Of a DNA stretch of 64,000 nucleotides, positions 9,463 through 17,730 are shown piece by piece. Positions within the stretch are counted from its first letter, which is position 1, and the number at the start of each line of letters is the position of its first letter. The notes under the pieces were generated by a model. It was not told where the DNA came from. It saw only the letters and a list, made by a program, of their open reading frames with translations, and searched no databases. The stretch is from contig NZ_CP157390.1 in the NCBI RefSeq assembly GCF_040050925.1, positions 2,666,001 to 2,730,000 of the forward strand, in the 5' to 3' direction. The position numbers were made by a program, and so were the translations under genes. The stretch comes from Leifsonia sp. NPDC080035 (lineage in GTDB: Bacteria > Actinomycetota > Actinomycetes > Actinomycetales > Microbacteriaceae).

Positions 9463-9494
9463 CTTCAGAAAGGTTGCGCGACGGGTTTCTGAAG
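9463..9494. repeat. 9-bp inverted repeat in the divergent intergenic region
   Basis: CTTCAGAAA (9463-9471) and TTTCTGAAG (9486-9494) are perfect inverted copies separated by 14 bases. They lie between the phosphoesterase and PadR starts and could be an operator or a hairpin. Confidence 0.45.
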
Positions 9495-9538
9495 GCCACC
9501 TTCCGACATCCTGTGGGCACTAGCCGAGGCACGCTCGG

Positions 9539-9548
9539 CGATATATCG
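9539..9548. promoter_or_regulatory. Candidate PadR operator
   Basis: A perfect palindrome CGATATATCG is followed by a direct repeat of TATCGTCGAG (9544-9553 and 9554-9563), 20-43 bp upstream of the PadR start. PadR regulators often bind AT-rich palindromes at their own promoters, so autoregulation is a reasonable guess. Confidence 0.45.
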
Positions 9549-9581
9549 TCGAGTATCGTCGAGAACTCCTAGGAGGACATC

Positions 9582-10127
9582 ATGGCCAGCACATTCTCCG
9601 CCGGCGGCTTCGGGCCCGGCCCAGCACCCGAGAGCATCTGGCAGGCCTTCGACCAGCTGCGCTCCACCTTCGAGAAGCGCGTCGGGGGCCGGATGGGCCG
9701 CGGCGATGTGCGCGCCGCCGTGCTCGTGCTGCTCGCCGAGAAGCCCATGCACGGCTACCAGATCATCCGCGAGATCGAGGACCGCAGCGGCGGCAGCTGG
9801 AAGCCGAGCGCCGGCTCCGTCTATCCGACGCTGCAGCTGCTCGCCGACGAGGGCCTGATCACGGCCGAGGAGGCGAACGGGCGCAAGACCTATGCGTTGA
9901 CCGAGGCGGGCCGCGCCGAGGCGGAGGAAGCCGGGCCCGCGCCGTGGGAGTCCACGGGCGGCGCGACGGACGGCAGCGGCTTCGGTCCGCTGCCGAAGGC
10001 CGGGATCGAGCTCGCGCAGGCGGTCGCGCAGGTGCGCCGCACCGGGACGCCGGAGCAGGTCACGCAGGCGACAGCGGTGCTCGAAGAGGCCAGGCGCCGG
10101 CTCTACTCGATCCTCGCGCAGGACTGA
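9582..10127 (+). CDS. PadR-family transcriptional regulator
   Basis: A 181-residue regulator. After a Gly-rich N-terminal tail and a short helix (residues 1-40), the PadR winged-helix domain runs from about residue 42 to 115 (DVRAAVLVLLAEKPMHGYQI, then GSVYPTLQLLADEGLI and GRKTYALTEAGR). The C-terminal part has a helix that would pair the dimer. The start is supported by a consensus AGGAGG site 8 bases ahead. The ABC1-type kinase gene begins five bases after its stop, so the pair is one transcript. PadR proteins usually repress genes for transport or stress response; here the only clear partner is the kinase gene. Confidence 0.92.
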   Translation: MASTFSAGGFGPGPAPESIWQAFDQLRSTFEKRVGGRMGRGDVRAAVLVLLAEKPMHGYQIIREIEDRSGGSWKPSAGSVYPTLQLLADEGLITAEEANGRKTYALTEAGRAEAEEAGPAPWESTGGATDGSGFGPLPKAGIELAQAVAQVRRTGTPEQVTQATAVLEEARRRLYSILAQD

Positions 10128-10132
10128 AGCGG

Positions 10133-11815
10133 GTGGCGTCGCCCGACGCGGCCGGCACCCGCGCGCGCTACCGACGCATCCTGCGCTTCGCGGGGTGGCA
10201 GCTGACCGTCGCATGGTGGTTCGAGCTGTTCCTGCCCCGAATCGGGCTCGCCCGGCTGGCCGCGCGCGGCCGGTCGGAGCGGATGCGGCGGTTCGCCCAG
10301 CGCTTCCACGCGCTCGCGGTCGAGCTCGGCGGCCTGATGATCAAGGTGGGGCAGTTCATGTCGTCGCGGCTGGACGTGCTGCCGCCGGAGATCACGGCGG
10401 AGCTCGAGGGGCTGCAGGACGAGGTGCCTCCGGTGCCGTTCGCCGCGATCCGGGCGCTGGCCGAGGCGGAGCTGGGCGTGCCTCTCGAGCGCGCCTTCGC
10501 GGCCGTGGACGAGACGCCGGTCGCCGCCGCCTCCCTCGGCCAGGCGCACCGCGCACGGCTCGCGCCGGCCGAGGCCGCCGAGACCGGGCTGGAGGCGGTG
10601 GTCGTCAAAGTGCAGCGGCCTGGCATCGACGCGATCGTGGATGTCGACCTCGCCGCGCTCCGCAAGGTGGGCGGCTGGCTCAGCCGGGTCCGCCTGGTCG
10701 CCGACCGCGTGGACATGCCCGCGCTGGTGGAGGAGTTCGCGCAGACGAGCCTGCAGGAGATCGACTACCTGCACGAGGGCGCGAACGCCGAGCGGTTCGC
10801 CGCGGACTTCGCCGCCGACGAGCGCGTCGCCGTGCCGGAGGTGGTGTGGGAGCGGACGACGCGGCGCGTCCTGACGCTGCAGGACGTCACGGCGATCAAG
10901 GTGACCGACGCGACGGCGCTGCGGGCGGCGGGCATCGACCCGGCCGAGGTCGCTCCGGTGTTCGCTGCGGTGATGTTCGACCAGCTGTTCTCGAACGGCT
11001 ACTTCCACGCCGACCCGCACCCCGGCAACATCTTCGTCACTCCGATCGAGGGCGACGCGGCAGGGCATCCGTGGAGGCTCACCTTCATCGACTTCGGGAT
11101 GATGGGGGAGGTGCCCTCCGGCCTCCGCGGCGGCCTGCGCACGCTGCTGATCGCGGCGGCCGCGCGGGATGGCAAGGGCCTCGTGAACGCGATGCTCGAC
11201 GTCGGCGTGCTGCTGCCCTCGGCCGACACCTCGGAGCTGGAGCGGGCGATGACGCACCTGTTCGCGCGCTTCGGCGGGATGGGGTTCGCCGAGCTGCGCG
11301 AGGTGGACCCGCGCGAGTTCCGGGCCTTCGCCGCGCAGTTCGGCGACGTCGTGCGGTCGCTGCCGTTCCAGCTGCCGGAGGACTTCCTGCTGATCGTGCG
11401 GGCGATGTCCCTGACCTCCGGCGTGTGCAGCGCGCTCGATCCCGGCTTCAACCTCTGGGACTCGGTGGAGCCGTACGCGGCGCAGCTGCTGCGCGAGGAG
11501 CGCGGCGACCTGCTGCAGGACGTCGGAAAGCAGGCGCTGGAGATCGCCGGGATCGCGTGGCGGCTGCCGAAGCGGGTGGACGAGCTCGTCACCCGGGTCC
11601 AGGACGGCGACATCGCCGTCTCCAGCCCGCGCCTGGAACGCCGCATCGCCCGGCTGGAGCGGGGGACCCGCCGGCTGATCGGGGCGGTGCTGTTCGGAGC
11701 GCTGCTGATCGCCGGCGCGATCGTGCGCGCCGAGGATGTCGTGTTCGGCACGGTGCTGATGGCGGCCTCCGTCGTCCCGCTCCTCTACACGCTCGCGGGC
11801 GGTCGGCGCGGCTGA
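10133..11815 (+). CDS. ABC1/AarF (UbiB-like) atypical kinase family protein
   Basis: A 560-residue protein of the ABC1/ADCK/UbiB family, atypical kinases linked to isoprenoid quinone metabolism and lipid homeostasis. The diagnostic elements are present in order: the KxGQ motif (KVGQFMSSRLDVLPPE) near residue 70, the alanine-rich loop ASLGQAH, the catalytic loop HADPHPGN (H292 on) and the metal-binding DFG (FIDFGMMGE). Two hydrophobic segments at the extreme C-terminus (after about residue 515) anchor it in the membrane. The GTG at 10133 was chosen because the frame upstream runs inside PadR; the ribosome site is weak, so translation may be coupled to PadR. Actinobacteria use menaquinone, so a direct role in ubiquinone synthesis is not implied. 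Confidence 0.9.
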   Translation: MASPDAAGTRARYRRILRFAGWQLTVAWWFELFLPRIGLARLAARGRSERMRRFAQRFHALAVELGGLMIKVGQFMSSRLDVLPPEITAELEGLQDEVPPVPFAAIRALAEAELGVPLERAFAAVDETPVAAASLGQAHRARLAPAEAAETGLEAVVVKVQRPGIDAIVDVDLAALRKVGGWLSRVRLVADRVDMPALVEEFAQTSLQEIDYLHEGANAERFAADFAADERVAVPEVVWERTTRRVLTLQDVTAIKVTDATALRAAGIDPAEVAPVFAAVMFDQLFSNGYFHADPHPGNIFVTPIEGDAAGHPWRLTFIDFGMMGEVPSGLRGGLRTLLIAAAARDGKGLVNAMLDVGVLLPSADTSELERAMTHLFARFGGMGFAELREVDPREFRAFAAQFGDVVRSLPFQLPEDFLLIVRAMSLTSGVCSALDPGFNLWDSVEPYAAQLLREERGDLLQDVGKQALEIAGIAWRLPKRVDELVTRVQDGDIAVSSPRLERRIARLERGTRRLIGAVLFGALLIAGAIVRAEDVVFGTVLMAASVVPLLYTLAGGRRG

Positions 11816-11828
11816 GCGTGTTCCGCGA

Positions 11829-12464
11829 TCAGACGACGGCGTCGGTCGGGAGTCCGAGGCGGAGCGCGTTCTGCGGGGCGGACGGGAGTGGCGCGAAGCC
11901 GAGGCGCCGGTAGAACGCCCGAGCGCCGACGTTGCGTTCGCCGACGCCCAGCTGGACGCCCGGCACCCCGGCCGAGCGCAGTGCTGCGAGCAGTCTGCGA
12001 ACGAGCAGCCGGCCCCAGCCGCGGCCCTGCGCCTCCGGGAGCAGGTCGATGTGCAGGTGCGCCGGGAAGAGCACGTGGTCGTCGCCGATGGAGTGCTCGG
12101 GGGAGTGACCGAGGTCCAGGATGCGGTCTTCGAACGACACGATCCTCGCGGGGCGGGGATGCCGCAGGGCGAAGCCGGGGAGCCAGTCGCGGCGGTAGCG
12201 CTCGGCGAACCCCACGCTGTCGGCCGTCGCGACGAGGTAGCCGACGGGTCGGCCGTCGCGCGTCAGGACGCTCGCGAGCTCGGGCTCGAACGCCAGGTAC
12301 GGCAGCAGGAAGATGTCCGCGAGCAGGTCGTCGTCGGCGTAGAGGCCGGTCGCATCCCCGCCGGCATCTCCGGTCAGCAGGCAGACCCTGCGCAGGGCGG
12401 CCTCGTCCTCCGCTGCGTAGCCGCGCACCTCCCAGCGGTCGCCTCCCGGAGCGGCGGAGCCCAC
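11829..12464 (-). CDS. GNAT acetyltransferase in the MurNAc operon
   Basis: A 211-residue GNAT-fold protein resembling the acetyltransferase-like module found at the C-terminus of O-GlcNAcases. The acetyl-CoA loop is seen as LPEAQGRGWGRLL, followed by GVGERNVGARAFYRRLGF. The gene starts four bases after the murQ stop, so the kinase, MurQ and this gene form one minus-strand operon. A role in acetylating an amino sugar such as the glucosamine made during MurNAc or GlcNAc breakdown would fit the context, but the acceptor is not shown by sequence. The MurQ product is already N-acetylated, so it may instead act on a side product or a peptide amine. Confidence 0.85.
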   Translation of the reverse strand: MGSAAPGGDRWEVRGYAAEDEAALRRVCLLTGDAGGDATGLYADDDLLADIFLLPYLAFEPELASVLTRDGRPVGYLVATADSVGFAERYRRDWLPGFALRHPRPARIVSFEDRILDLGHSPEHSIGDDHVLFPAHLHIDLLPEAQGRGWGRLLVRRLLAALRSAGVPGVQLGVGERNVGARAFYRRLGFAPLPSAPQNALRLGLPTDAVV

Positions 12465-12468
12465 GCCG

Positions 12469-13419
12469 CTACGCCCGCGCCAGCGCCGCCCGCAGGCTGC
12501 CGCTTGCGGCGACCACCGCGCCCGCGTCCGCGGCGTCGAGTCCGCGCAGCAGCATGAGCACGGCCGTCTGCACCGAGCCGCCCGCGCCCTCCAGCGCCGC
12601 TCCCGCCTCCTCGGCGCTGCAGCCGGCGATCAGCATCACGATGCGCTCGGCACGGGCCCGCAGCTTCTCGTTGGTCGCCCGCAGATCGACCATGATGTTC
12701 CCGTAGGTCTTCCCGAGGCGGACCATCGTGACGGTCGAGATCATGTTCACGACCAGCTTCTGCGCGGTGCCCGCCTTGAGGCGGGTCGACCCGGCGATGA
12801 ACTCCGGGCCGACGACGACCTCGATCGCGTGATCGGCGCCTCGGCCGATGACGGAGCCGCTGTTGCAGGCGACGGCGACGGTGAGTGCGCCGGCGGCCCG
12901 CGCCGCAGCGAGGGCGCCCGAGACGTACGGCGTGCGTCCGGAGGCGGAGAGCCCGACGACGGAGTCCAGCTCGGTCACCGCGATGCCGGCCATCGCCTGC
13001 GCTCCGGCCTCGTCGTCGTCCTCGGCGTCCTCCACCGCGGTGCGGATGGCGGTGTCGCCGCCGGCGATGATGCCCACCACCCGGGACGGGTCGATGTCGA
13101 AGGTGGGCGGGCACTCGCTCGCGTCGACGATGCCCAGGCGGCCGGCCGTCCCCGCCCCCACGTAGATCAGCCGGCCGCCGGCCCGCATCCTCTCGGCGAT
13201 GTCGTCGATGGCGGCGGCGACGGCGGGCAGCACCCGACGGACCGCCGCCGGCACCTCGCTGTCGTTGTCGTTCATCAGCGAGACGAGCCGGCCGGTGTCG
13301 TAGGTGTCGAGGTCGCCGAGGTCGGCGGCGACGGTCTCGGTGGTCAGCGCATCCAGCTCGCGGTGCAGATCGTCGCGAAGGCGTCCGGTGAGGTCGATCG
13401 GTCTAGACACGGATGGCAT
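12469..13419 (-). CDS. murQ: N-acetylmuramic acid 6-phosphate etherase
   Basis: A 316-residue lyase that cleaves the lactyl ether of MurNAc-6-phosphate to GlcNAc-6-phosphate and D-lactate in the cytoplasm. It has the SIS fold with family signatures: the catalytic glutamate in ASECPPTF (about residue 102), GLSASGRTPYV and the long conserved block around GSTRLKAGTAQK. The C-terminal helical UBA-like part is present and the length matches E. coli MurQ (298). It overlaps the end of the upstream kinase gene by 17 bases. An in-frame GTG at 13410 is an alternative start with better spacing to the AAAGG ribosome site. A GNAT gene follows after four bases. Confidence 0.96.
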   Translation of the reverse strand: MPSVSRPIDLTGRLRDDLHRELDALTTETVAADLGDLDTYDTGRLVSLMNDNDSEVPAAVRRVLPAVAAAIDDIAERMRAGGRLIYVGAGTAGRLGIVDASECPPTFDIDPSRVVGIIAGGDTAIRTAVEDAEDDDEAGAQAMAGIAVTELDSVVGLSASGRTPYVSGALAAARAAGALTVAVACNSGSVIGRGADHAIEVVVGPEFIAGSTRLKAGTAQKLVVNMISTVTMVRLGKTYGNIMVDLRATNEKLRARAERIVMLIAGCSAEEAGAALEGAGGSVQTAVLMLLRGLDAADAGAVVAASGSLRAALARA

Positions 13420-14317
13420 ACCTTTCGTGGGGCAGGTCGTGGCGGCGGGCGAGGATCGCCGCGCCGTCGATGGCGGAGCCGAGCGGCCGGCGCGGGGCGA
13501 GACCCGCCTCCCGCAGCGCGGCCTCGAGTGCGTGCAGGAAGTCGTGGTCGTCCGCGAGGCCGCCGACCACGGCGACGTCGCCGCCCGCGGGAGACACCGC
13601 GGATGCGGTCGCGGCGAGGAGTCGCGTCGCCTCGGCGACGATGTGCGCGGCGACGGGGTCGCCCTCGGCGCTGCGGCGCAGAACCGTCGGGGCGAAGGAG
13701 GCGAGCCGACGGGCGGCGTCGTCTCCGCCGACGAATCCGGGCAACGCGGCCAGGCCGCCGGCCAGGGCGGCGGCGTCCTCGGCGAGGATCGTCTGCGCGC
13801 CGCGGCCGTCGCCGGCACGCAGCGCGGCGACGAGGCCCTGCTGCCCGATCCAGCGTCCGCTGCCCTCGTCGCCCAGCCACGGGCCCCAGCCGTCCGCGCG
13901 CCGTCGGTCGCCGTCCGGGCCGACGCCGACGGCCACGGCGCCGGTGCCCGCGATGAGCACCGTCCCCGCGGCTCCGGCGAACGCGCCGAGGTGCGCGGTG
14001 AGCACATCGGAGGCCACGACGGTCCCGGCGTTCCAGCGCTCCGCCACGCGCTCGGCGAGCCGTCGTGCGGCGTCCGGGGCGGCTTCGACACCTGCGGCAC
14101 CGATCCCGATGGCCGTCGCGGATGCGCCGTCACGCGCGTCGGTGGCGAGCAGGGACGCGATGGCCGCGAACGCGGCGTCGGCGCGCAGGTCGGACGCGAG
14201 GCCCGGTGCGCCGGGGCCCGAGCGGGTCGGTGCGGCGCCCGGCTCGCCGACGCGCACGCGGCACGTCGTCTTGCCGAGGTCGACGGCGACGGTGCGCGGT
14301 CCGGGCTCAGGGGTCAC
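13403..14317 (-). CDS. BadF/BadG/BcrA/BcrD-type amino-sugar kinase (MurNAc or GlcNAc kinase)
   Basis: A 304-residue ATPase of the ASKHA superfamily, in the branch containing N-acetylglucosamine and N-acetylmuramic acid kinases. Phosphate-1 motif VAVDLGKTTCRVRVG is near residue 10, the phosphate-2/adenosine motifs are around GTVLIAGTGAVAVGV and GPWLGDEGSG, and VAVVGGLADD lies near the C-terminus. The GTG start has a strong GGAGG five bases ahead. It is first in the minus-strand operon with murQ, which overlaps its end. MurQ needs MurNAc-6-phosphate, so a MurNAc kinase role is the simplest reading; a GlcNAc kinase role (the other MurNAc-GlcNAc half) is equally possible on sequence alone. Importer and regulator genes are divergent. 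Confidence 0.85.
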   Translation of the reverse strand: MTPEPGPRTVAVDLGKTTCRVRVGEPGAAPTRSGPGAPGLASDLRADAAFAAIASLLATDARDGASATAIGIGAAGVEAAPDAARRLAERVAERWNAGTVVASDVLTAHLGAFAGAAGTVLIAGTGAVAVGVGPDGDRRRADGWGPWLGDEGSGRWIGQQGLVAALRAGDGRGAQTILAEDAAALAGGLAALPGFVGGDDAARRLASFAPTVLRRSAEGDPVAAHIVAEATRLLAATASAVSPAGGDVAVVGGLADDHDFLHALEAALREAGLAPRRPLGSAIDGAAILARRHDLPHERYAIRV

Positions 14318-14347
14318 TGGATCCTCCGTGTTCAGGATGAAGACAAG

Positions 14348-14369
14348 TTACATCACGCAGACAATGTAA
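14348..14369. promoter_or_regulatory. Palindromic operator in the murQ/murR divergent promoter
   Basis: TTACAT (14348-14353), ten bases, then ATGTAA (14364-14369). On the minus strand it sits between a TTTACT -35-like and TGTAAC -10-like pair (16-bp spacer), so a protein bound here would control the kinase-murQ operon. The RpiR-type regulator encoded next door is the obvious candidate. Confidence 0.55.
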
Positions 14370-14383
14370 GTAAATGATTGACA
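14370..14383 (+). promoter_or_regulatory. Shared motif copy 1 and murR -35 region
   Basis: GTAAATGATTGACA; its end TTGACA is a perfect -35 hexamer, with TAGCGT 18 bp downstream as a possible -10 for the regulator gene. The same motif (one difference) recurs at 16607, upstream of the importer genes, which suggests a common regulator. Confidence 0.6.
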
Positions 14384-14437
14384 GAAATCGGCGCGTCCCA
14401 GTAGCGTGACACGACGACGCCGCAGGAAGGAGGTCGC

Positions 14438-15343
14438 GTGGCACTGAGCGACAACGTCACTAGTGTTCTGAGCGTGAGTATTCAGACCAGCATCCAGTCT
14501 CACGTCGACTCGTTCCCGCCCACGATGCGCCGGGTCGCCGACGTCATCCTGGAGCGGCCGCAGATCGTGATGGAGAACACCATCAGCGAGCTCGCGCGAG
14601 CGTGCGACACCTCGGAGGCGTCGATCGTGCGCTTCTGCCGAGCGCTCGGCTTCACCGGCTACCCGCAGCTCAAGCTGCAGCTCGCGGCGGAGCTGGCCAA
14701 GGAGTCCGCCGAGTTCGGCGGCAGCGGCGACAGCGTCTACGGGGCCGACATCAGCCCCTCCGACACGCTGGGCGAGATGGTCGCCAAAATCGCGGGCAGC
14801 GAGATCCTCGGCATCCGGGAGACAGCGGACAGCCTCAACATGGAGGTGCTCCAGCGGGTGATCCGCAAGCTGGAGCGGGCCAAGCGGGTGCTGCTGTTCG
14901 GTGTCGGGGCCAGCAACGCGGGCGCCCAGGACCTCGCGCACAAACTGCTGCGCATCGGCCACATCGCGCTCGCCTTCCACGACGCGCACGATGCCCTCGT
15001 CTCGGCCGCGCTGGTCGAGCCGGGCGACGTCGCCATCGGGTTCTCGCACAACGGCCGTACACGGGAGACGCTCGCATTCCTGAGCGCCGCCGCACGCAAC
15101 GGCGCGTACACCGCCGCGATCACCAATGTCCCGGACTCGCCGCTCGCCGAGCTGGCGGACGGCGTCCTGCGCACCGCGGTGCGGGAGACGACGTTCCGCT
15201 CGGGCGCCATGGCCAGCAGGATCGCGCAGCTCACCATCGTCGACTACCTCTTCGTCGGCGTTGCCCGCGGCCGCTACGACCGCACCGTCCAGGCGCTCAA
15301 GAGCACGTACGAGATCGTCAAGGAACTCCGCGACGACAGCTGA
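14438..15343 (+). CDS. MurR/RpiR-family transcriptional regulator
   Basis: A 301-residue sugar-phosphate sensor. An N-terminal RpiR helix-turn-helix (about residues 30-100; ISELARACDTSEASIVRFCR) precedes a C-terminal SIS domain (about 130-270; LLFGVGASNAGAQDLAHKL, IGFSHNGRTRETL). The GTG start follows a consensus GGAAGGAGG. In E. coli the homologous MurR represses murQP and responds to MurNAc-6-phosphate; the position here, divergent from the kinase-murQ operon and ahead of NamZ and the importer, suggests the same effector. Its probable targets are the palindrome and the 14-bp motif in the divergent promoter and the motif copy at 16607. Confidence 0.92.
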   Translation: MALSDNVTSVLSVSIQTSIQSHVDSFPPTMRRVADVILERPQIVMENTISELARACDTSEASIVRFCRALGFTGYPQLKLQLAAELAKESAEFGGSGDSVYGADISPSDTLGEMVAKIAGSEILGIRETADSLNMEVLQRVIRKLERAKRVLLFGVGASNAGAQDLAHKLLRIGHIALAFHDAHDALVSAALVEPGDVAIGFSHNGRTRETLAFLSAAARNGAYTAAITNVPDSPLAELADGVLRTAVRETTFRSGAMASRIAQLTIVDYLFVGVARGRYDRTVQALKSTYEIVKELRDDS

Positions 15344-15402
15344 GCGCTGCCCTGCCCTGTGCCGTCCGCGCGGGTCCGGCGGCGCGCGACCCAAGGAGGA
15401 GC

Positions 15403-16599
15403 ATGACCCGCACCAGGACGGGCGCCGAGCGCGCCGTCGATGACATCCGCCTGCTCGGCGACGGGCCGATCGGCCTGCTGACCAACTTCACCGGGACACT
15501 GCCTGATCTCGGCAGAACGTCGGAGGCGCTGGTCGCTGCGGGCGCGCCGGTCACGGTGCTGTTCGGTCCGGAGCACGGGCTGAACGGCTCGGTGCAGGCC
15601 GGCGAGACCGAGGCCGAGACGCACGACGCGCGCACCGATCTGCCGATCGTGGAGACCTACCTGAGGTCCGGCGACGCGCTGGATCGCGTGTTCGCCGAGT
15701 CCGGCGTCTCCGCGGTCGTGTTCGACATGCAGGACCTGGGTGTGCGCTACTACACGTACATCTGGAGCATGTTCGACGCCATGGAGAGCGCGGCCAGGGT
15801 GGGCGTACGGTTCGTCGTGCTCGACCGCCCCGACCCGCTCGGCGGCGCGGTCCTGGAGGGGCCGGGCCTCGACACGGCGTCGTTCTCGAGCTTCGTCGGC
15901 CGCAGCGACATCCGCCAGCGCCACGGTCTGACCGCCGGTGAGCTGGCGCGCCTCTTCGCGACGAGGGACCTCGCCGCGCGCGGTCTGAGCGTCGAGCTCG
16001 AGGTCGTGAGGATGGAGGGCTGGGAGCCGGCGGCCGACATCGACGCGACCGGGCTTCCCTGGGTGCCGCCGTCGCCGAACATGCCGACGCTGGACACGGC
16101 GTTCGCGTTCTGCGGCACCGGCCTGTTCGAGGGCACCACCGTGAGCGAGGGCAGGGGGACGACGCGGCCTTTCGAGACGCTCGGCGCCCCGTACATCGAC
16201 GGCCGGCTCGCGGCCCGGATGCGCGAGCGCGAGCTCCCGGGGGTGCTCTTCCGCGAGGTGTGGTTCGCGCCGACGTTCCACAAGTACGCGGGCACGACCG
16301 TGCGCGGCATCCAGCTGCACGTCACGGACCGCCGGGCGTTCCGGCCGGTGGCGACGGGCCTGGCGGTGATGGATGCGATCGCCGAGCTCTACCCGGACGA
16401 CTTCCGGTTCCTGCCGCCGGGGGAGCGGCTCGACGGCCCCGACCGCAGGCACGCCATCGACCTGCTCTGGGGCTCGGACGAGCTGCGGCGCACGGTCGAG
16501 GCCGGCCGTCCCGCGAGCGAGCTCGTCGGCGCCCCGAGCGCCGTCGCGGACGTGTACGGCGACGACGTCCTGCTGTACCCACGTGTTTCGGCCGTGTGA
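15403..16599 (+). CDS. namZ: DUF1343 exo-beta-N-acetylmuramidase (NamZ type, GH171)
   Basis: A 398-residue member of the DUF1343 family, whose characterised member NamZ releases MurNAc from the non-reducing end of peptidoglycan fragments. Family patterns include LLTNFTG, FGPEHGLNG, FDMQDLGVRYYTYIW, the PPSPNMPTL block and the late FHKYAG. The ATG at 15403 has AAGGAGGA six bases ahead; the frame upstream lies inside the regulator gene. No signal peptide is visible, unlike secreted Bacillus NamZ, so the enzyme should work inside the cell on imported MurNAc-containing disaccharides. It sits between the MurR-type regulator and the amino-sugar importer. Confidence 0.88.
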   Translation: MTRTRTGAERAVDDIRLLGDGPIGLLTNFTGTLPDLGRTSEALVAAGAPVTVLFGPEHGLNGSVQAGETEAETHDARTDLPIVETYLRSGDALDRVFAESGVSAVVFDMQDLGVRYYTYIWSMFDAMESAARVGVRFVVLDRPDPLGGAVLEGPGLDTASFSSFVGRSDIRQRHGLTAGELARLFATRDLAARGLSVELEVVRMEGWEPAADIDATGLPWVPPSPNMPTLDTAFAFCGTGLFEGTTVSEGRGTTRPFETLGAPYIDGRLAARMRERELPGVLFREVWFAPTFHKYAGTTVRGIQLHVTDRRAFRPVATGLAVMDAIAELYPDDFRFLPPGERLDGPDRRHAIDLLWGSDELRRTVEAGRPASELVGAPSAVADVYGDDVLLYPRVSAV

Positions 16600-16606
16600 C
16601 GGTCGC

Positions 16607-16620
16607 GTAAATGATTGCCA
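16607..16620 (+). promoter_or_regulatory. Shared motif copy 2 (candidate RpiR operator)
   Basis: GTAAATGATTGCCA matches the motif at 14370 at 13 of 14 positions. It lies eight bases after the namZ stop and 26 bp upstream of a good promoter, consistent with regulated transcription of the importer half. Confidence 0.6.
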
Positions 16621-16645
16621 TAGAACTTTTCTTGGCTGAAAATGC

Positions 16646-16675
16646 TTGACATGATCGAGCCCATGAAGGTAATTT
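16646..16675 (+). promoter_or_regulatory. Sigma-70-type promoter for the importer genes
   Basis: A perfect -35 TTGACA (16646-16651), 18-bp spacer and -10 TAATTT (16670-16675) in a noticeably AT-rich gap. It points at the tandem-GNAT gene at 16725. Confidence 0.65.
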
Positions 16676-16724
16676 CGATCGCACCGACGTCGAGCCCCAC
16701 AGTGAAGTGAGCGCGAGGAGAGAC

Positions 16725-17699
16725 ATGCTTCAGACCACCACCGACACGACGATCCGCACGTTCCGCACCGGAGACGGCCCCCGCATCGCCGAGGCCTGGA
16801 CCCGGTCGGCACCGGCCGACGGCATCACGCCGCTGCGCTTCCGCGACATGTTCCTGCTCGATCGGAACTTCGACGCGGGCGGCCTGTTCGTCGCCGAGCA
16901 GGACGGCCGGCTCGTCGGCGCCGCCTACGGCGTCCGCCGCCTGATCGCGGCCGACGGCGCGGACCTCGAGCCGGAATCCGGCTGGATCCCGTTCTTCTTC
17001 GTCGTGCCGGAGGCCCGGCGCGGAGGAGTCGGGACGCGGCTGCTGCGGTCGACGATGGACTGGCTGGCCGAGCAGGGGGCGCGCACCGCGTACTTCTCGT
17101 CGTACACGCCGAACTACTTCCTGCCCGGTCTCGACGCCGAGCGCTACCCCGATGCGGCCCGGCTGCTCGCCTCCCTCGGCTTCACGACCCAGTACGAGTC
17201 GGTGGCCATGGACAGGACGCTGAACGACTACGCGATGCCCGAGCGCGTCCGCGAGCGGGCCGACGAGCTGGCCGCGCAGGGCTGGCGGTTCGGGTCGCCG
17301 ACCGGCGACGACCTGCCCGAGCTGATCGACATCGCGGGCAGCCGGTTCAACCCGGACTGGGCGCGTGGTATCCGCGAGGGCGTGCTCGGCGGTCAGTCGC
17401 TGGAGCGGATCGTCACGGTCCGCGACCCGCAGGGGCGCATGCTCGGCTGGGCGATGCACGGCACGTACGAGAACGTGCTCGAACGCTTCGGCCCGTTCGG
17501 GGTCCTGCCGGAGAGCCGTGGCACGGGCCTCGGCGAGATCCTGCTGCACCTCACCCTGGAGCGCATGCGCGCGCTCGGCGCCCACAGCGCCTGGTTCCTG
17601 TGGACCGAGGAGACCTCGGCCGCCGGTCACCTGTACCTCAAGACCGGCTTCAGCGTCACCCGCACCTTCACGATCCTGCACGCGCCGCTCGCCGCCTGA
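16725..17699 (+). CDS. Tandem GNAT-domain acetyltransferase
   Basis: A 324-residue protein with two GNAT folds. The first (about residues 5-160) has the acetyl-CoA signature VVPEARRGGVGTRLL; the second (about 185-320) has VLPESRGTGLGEILL and a closing HLYLKTGF. Two GNAT domains in one chain is the layout of mycothiol synthase MshD, although I see no specific MshD signature. The ATG at 16725 is preceded by GAGGAG; an upstream ATG at 16707 is less well placed. It heads the importer transcript, 31 bases before the binding-protein gene. It may acetylate an amino sugar or muropeptide amine; the substrate is unproven. Confidence 0.82.
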   Translation: MLQTTTDTTIRTFRTGDGPRIAEAWTRSAPADGITPLRFRDMFLLDRNFDAGGLFVAEQDGRLVGAAYGVRRLIAADGADLEPESGWIPFFFVVPEARRGGVGTRLLRSTMDWLAEQGARTAYFSSYTPNYFLPGLDAERYPDAARLLASLGFTTQYESVAMDRTLNDYAMPERVRERADELAAQGWRFGSPTGDDLPELIDIAGSRFNPDWARGIREGVLGGQSLERIVTVRDPQGRMLGWAMHGTYENVLERFGPFGVLPESRGTGLGEILLHLTLERMRALGAHSAWFLWTEETSAAGHLYLKTGFSVTRTFTILHAPLAA

Positions 17700-17730
17700 G
17701 CGGCCCGGCGACCCCACCGAGAGGAAGATC

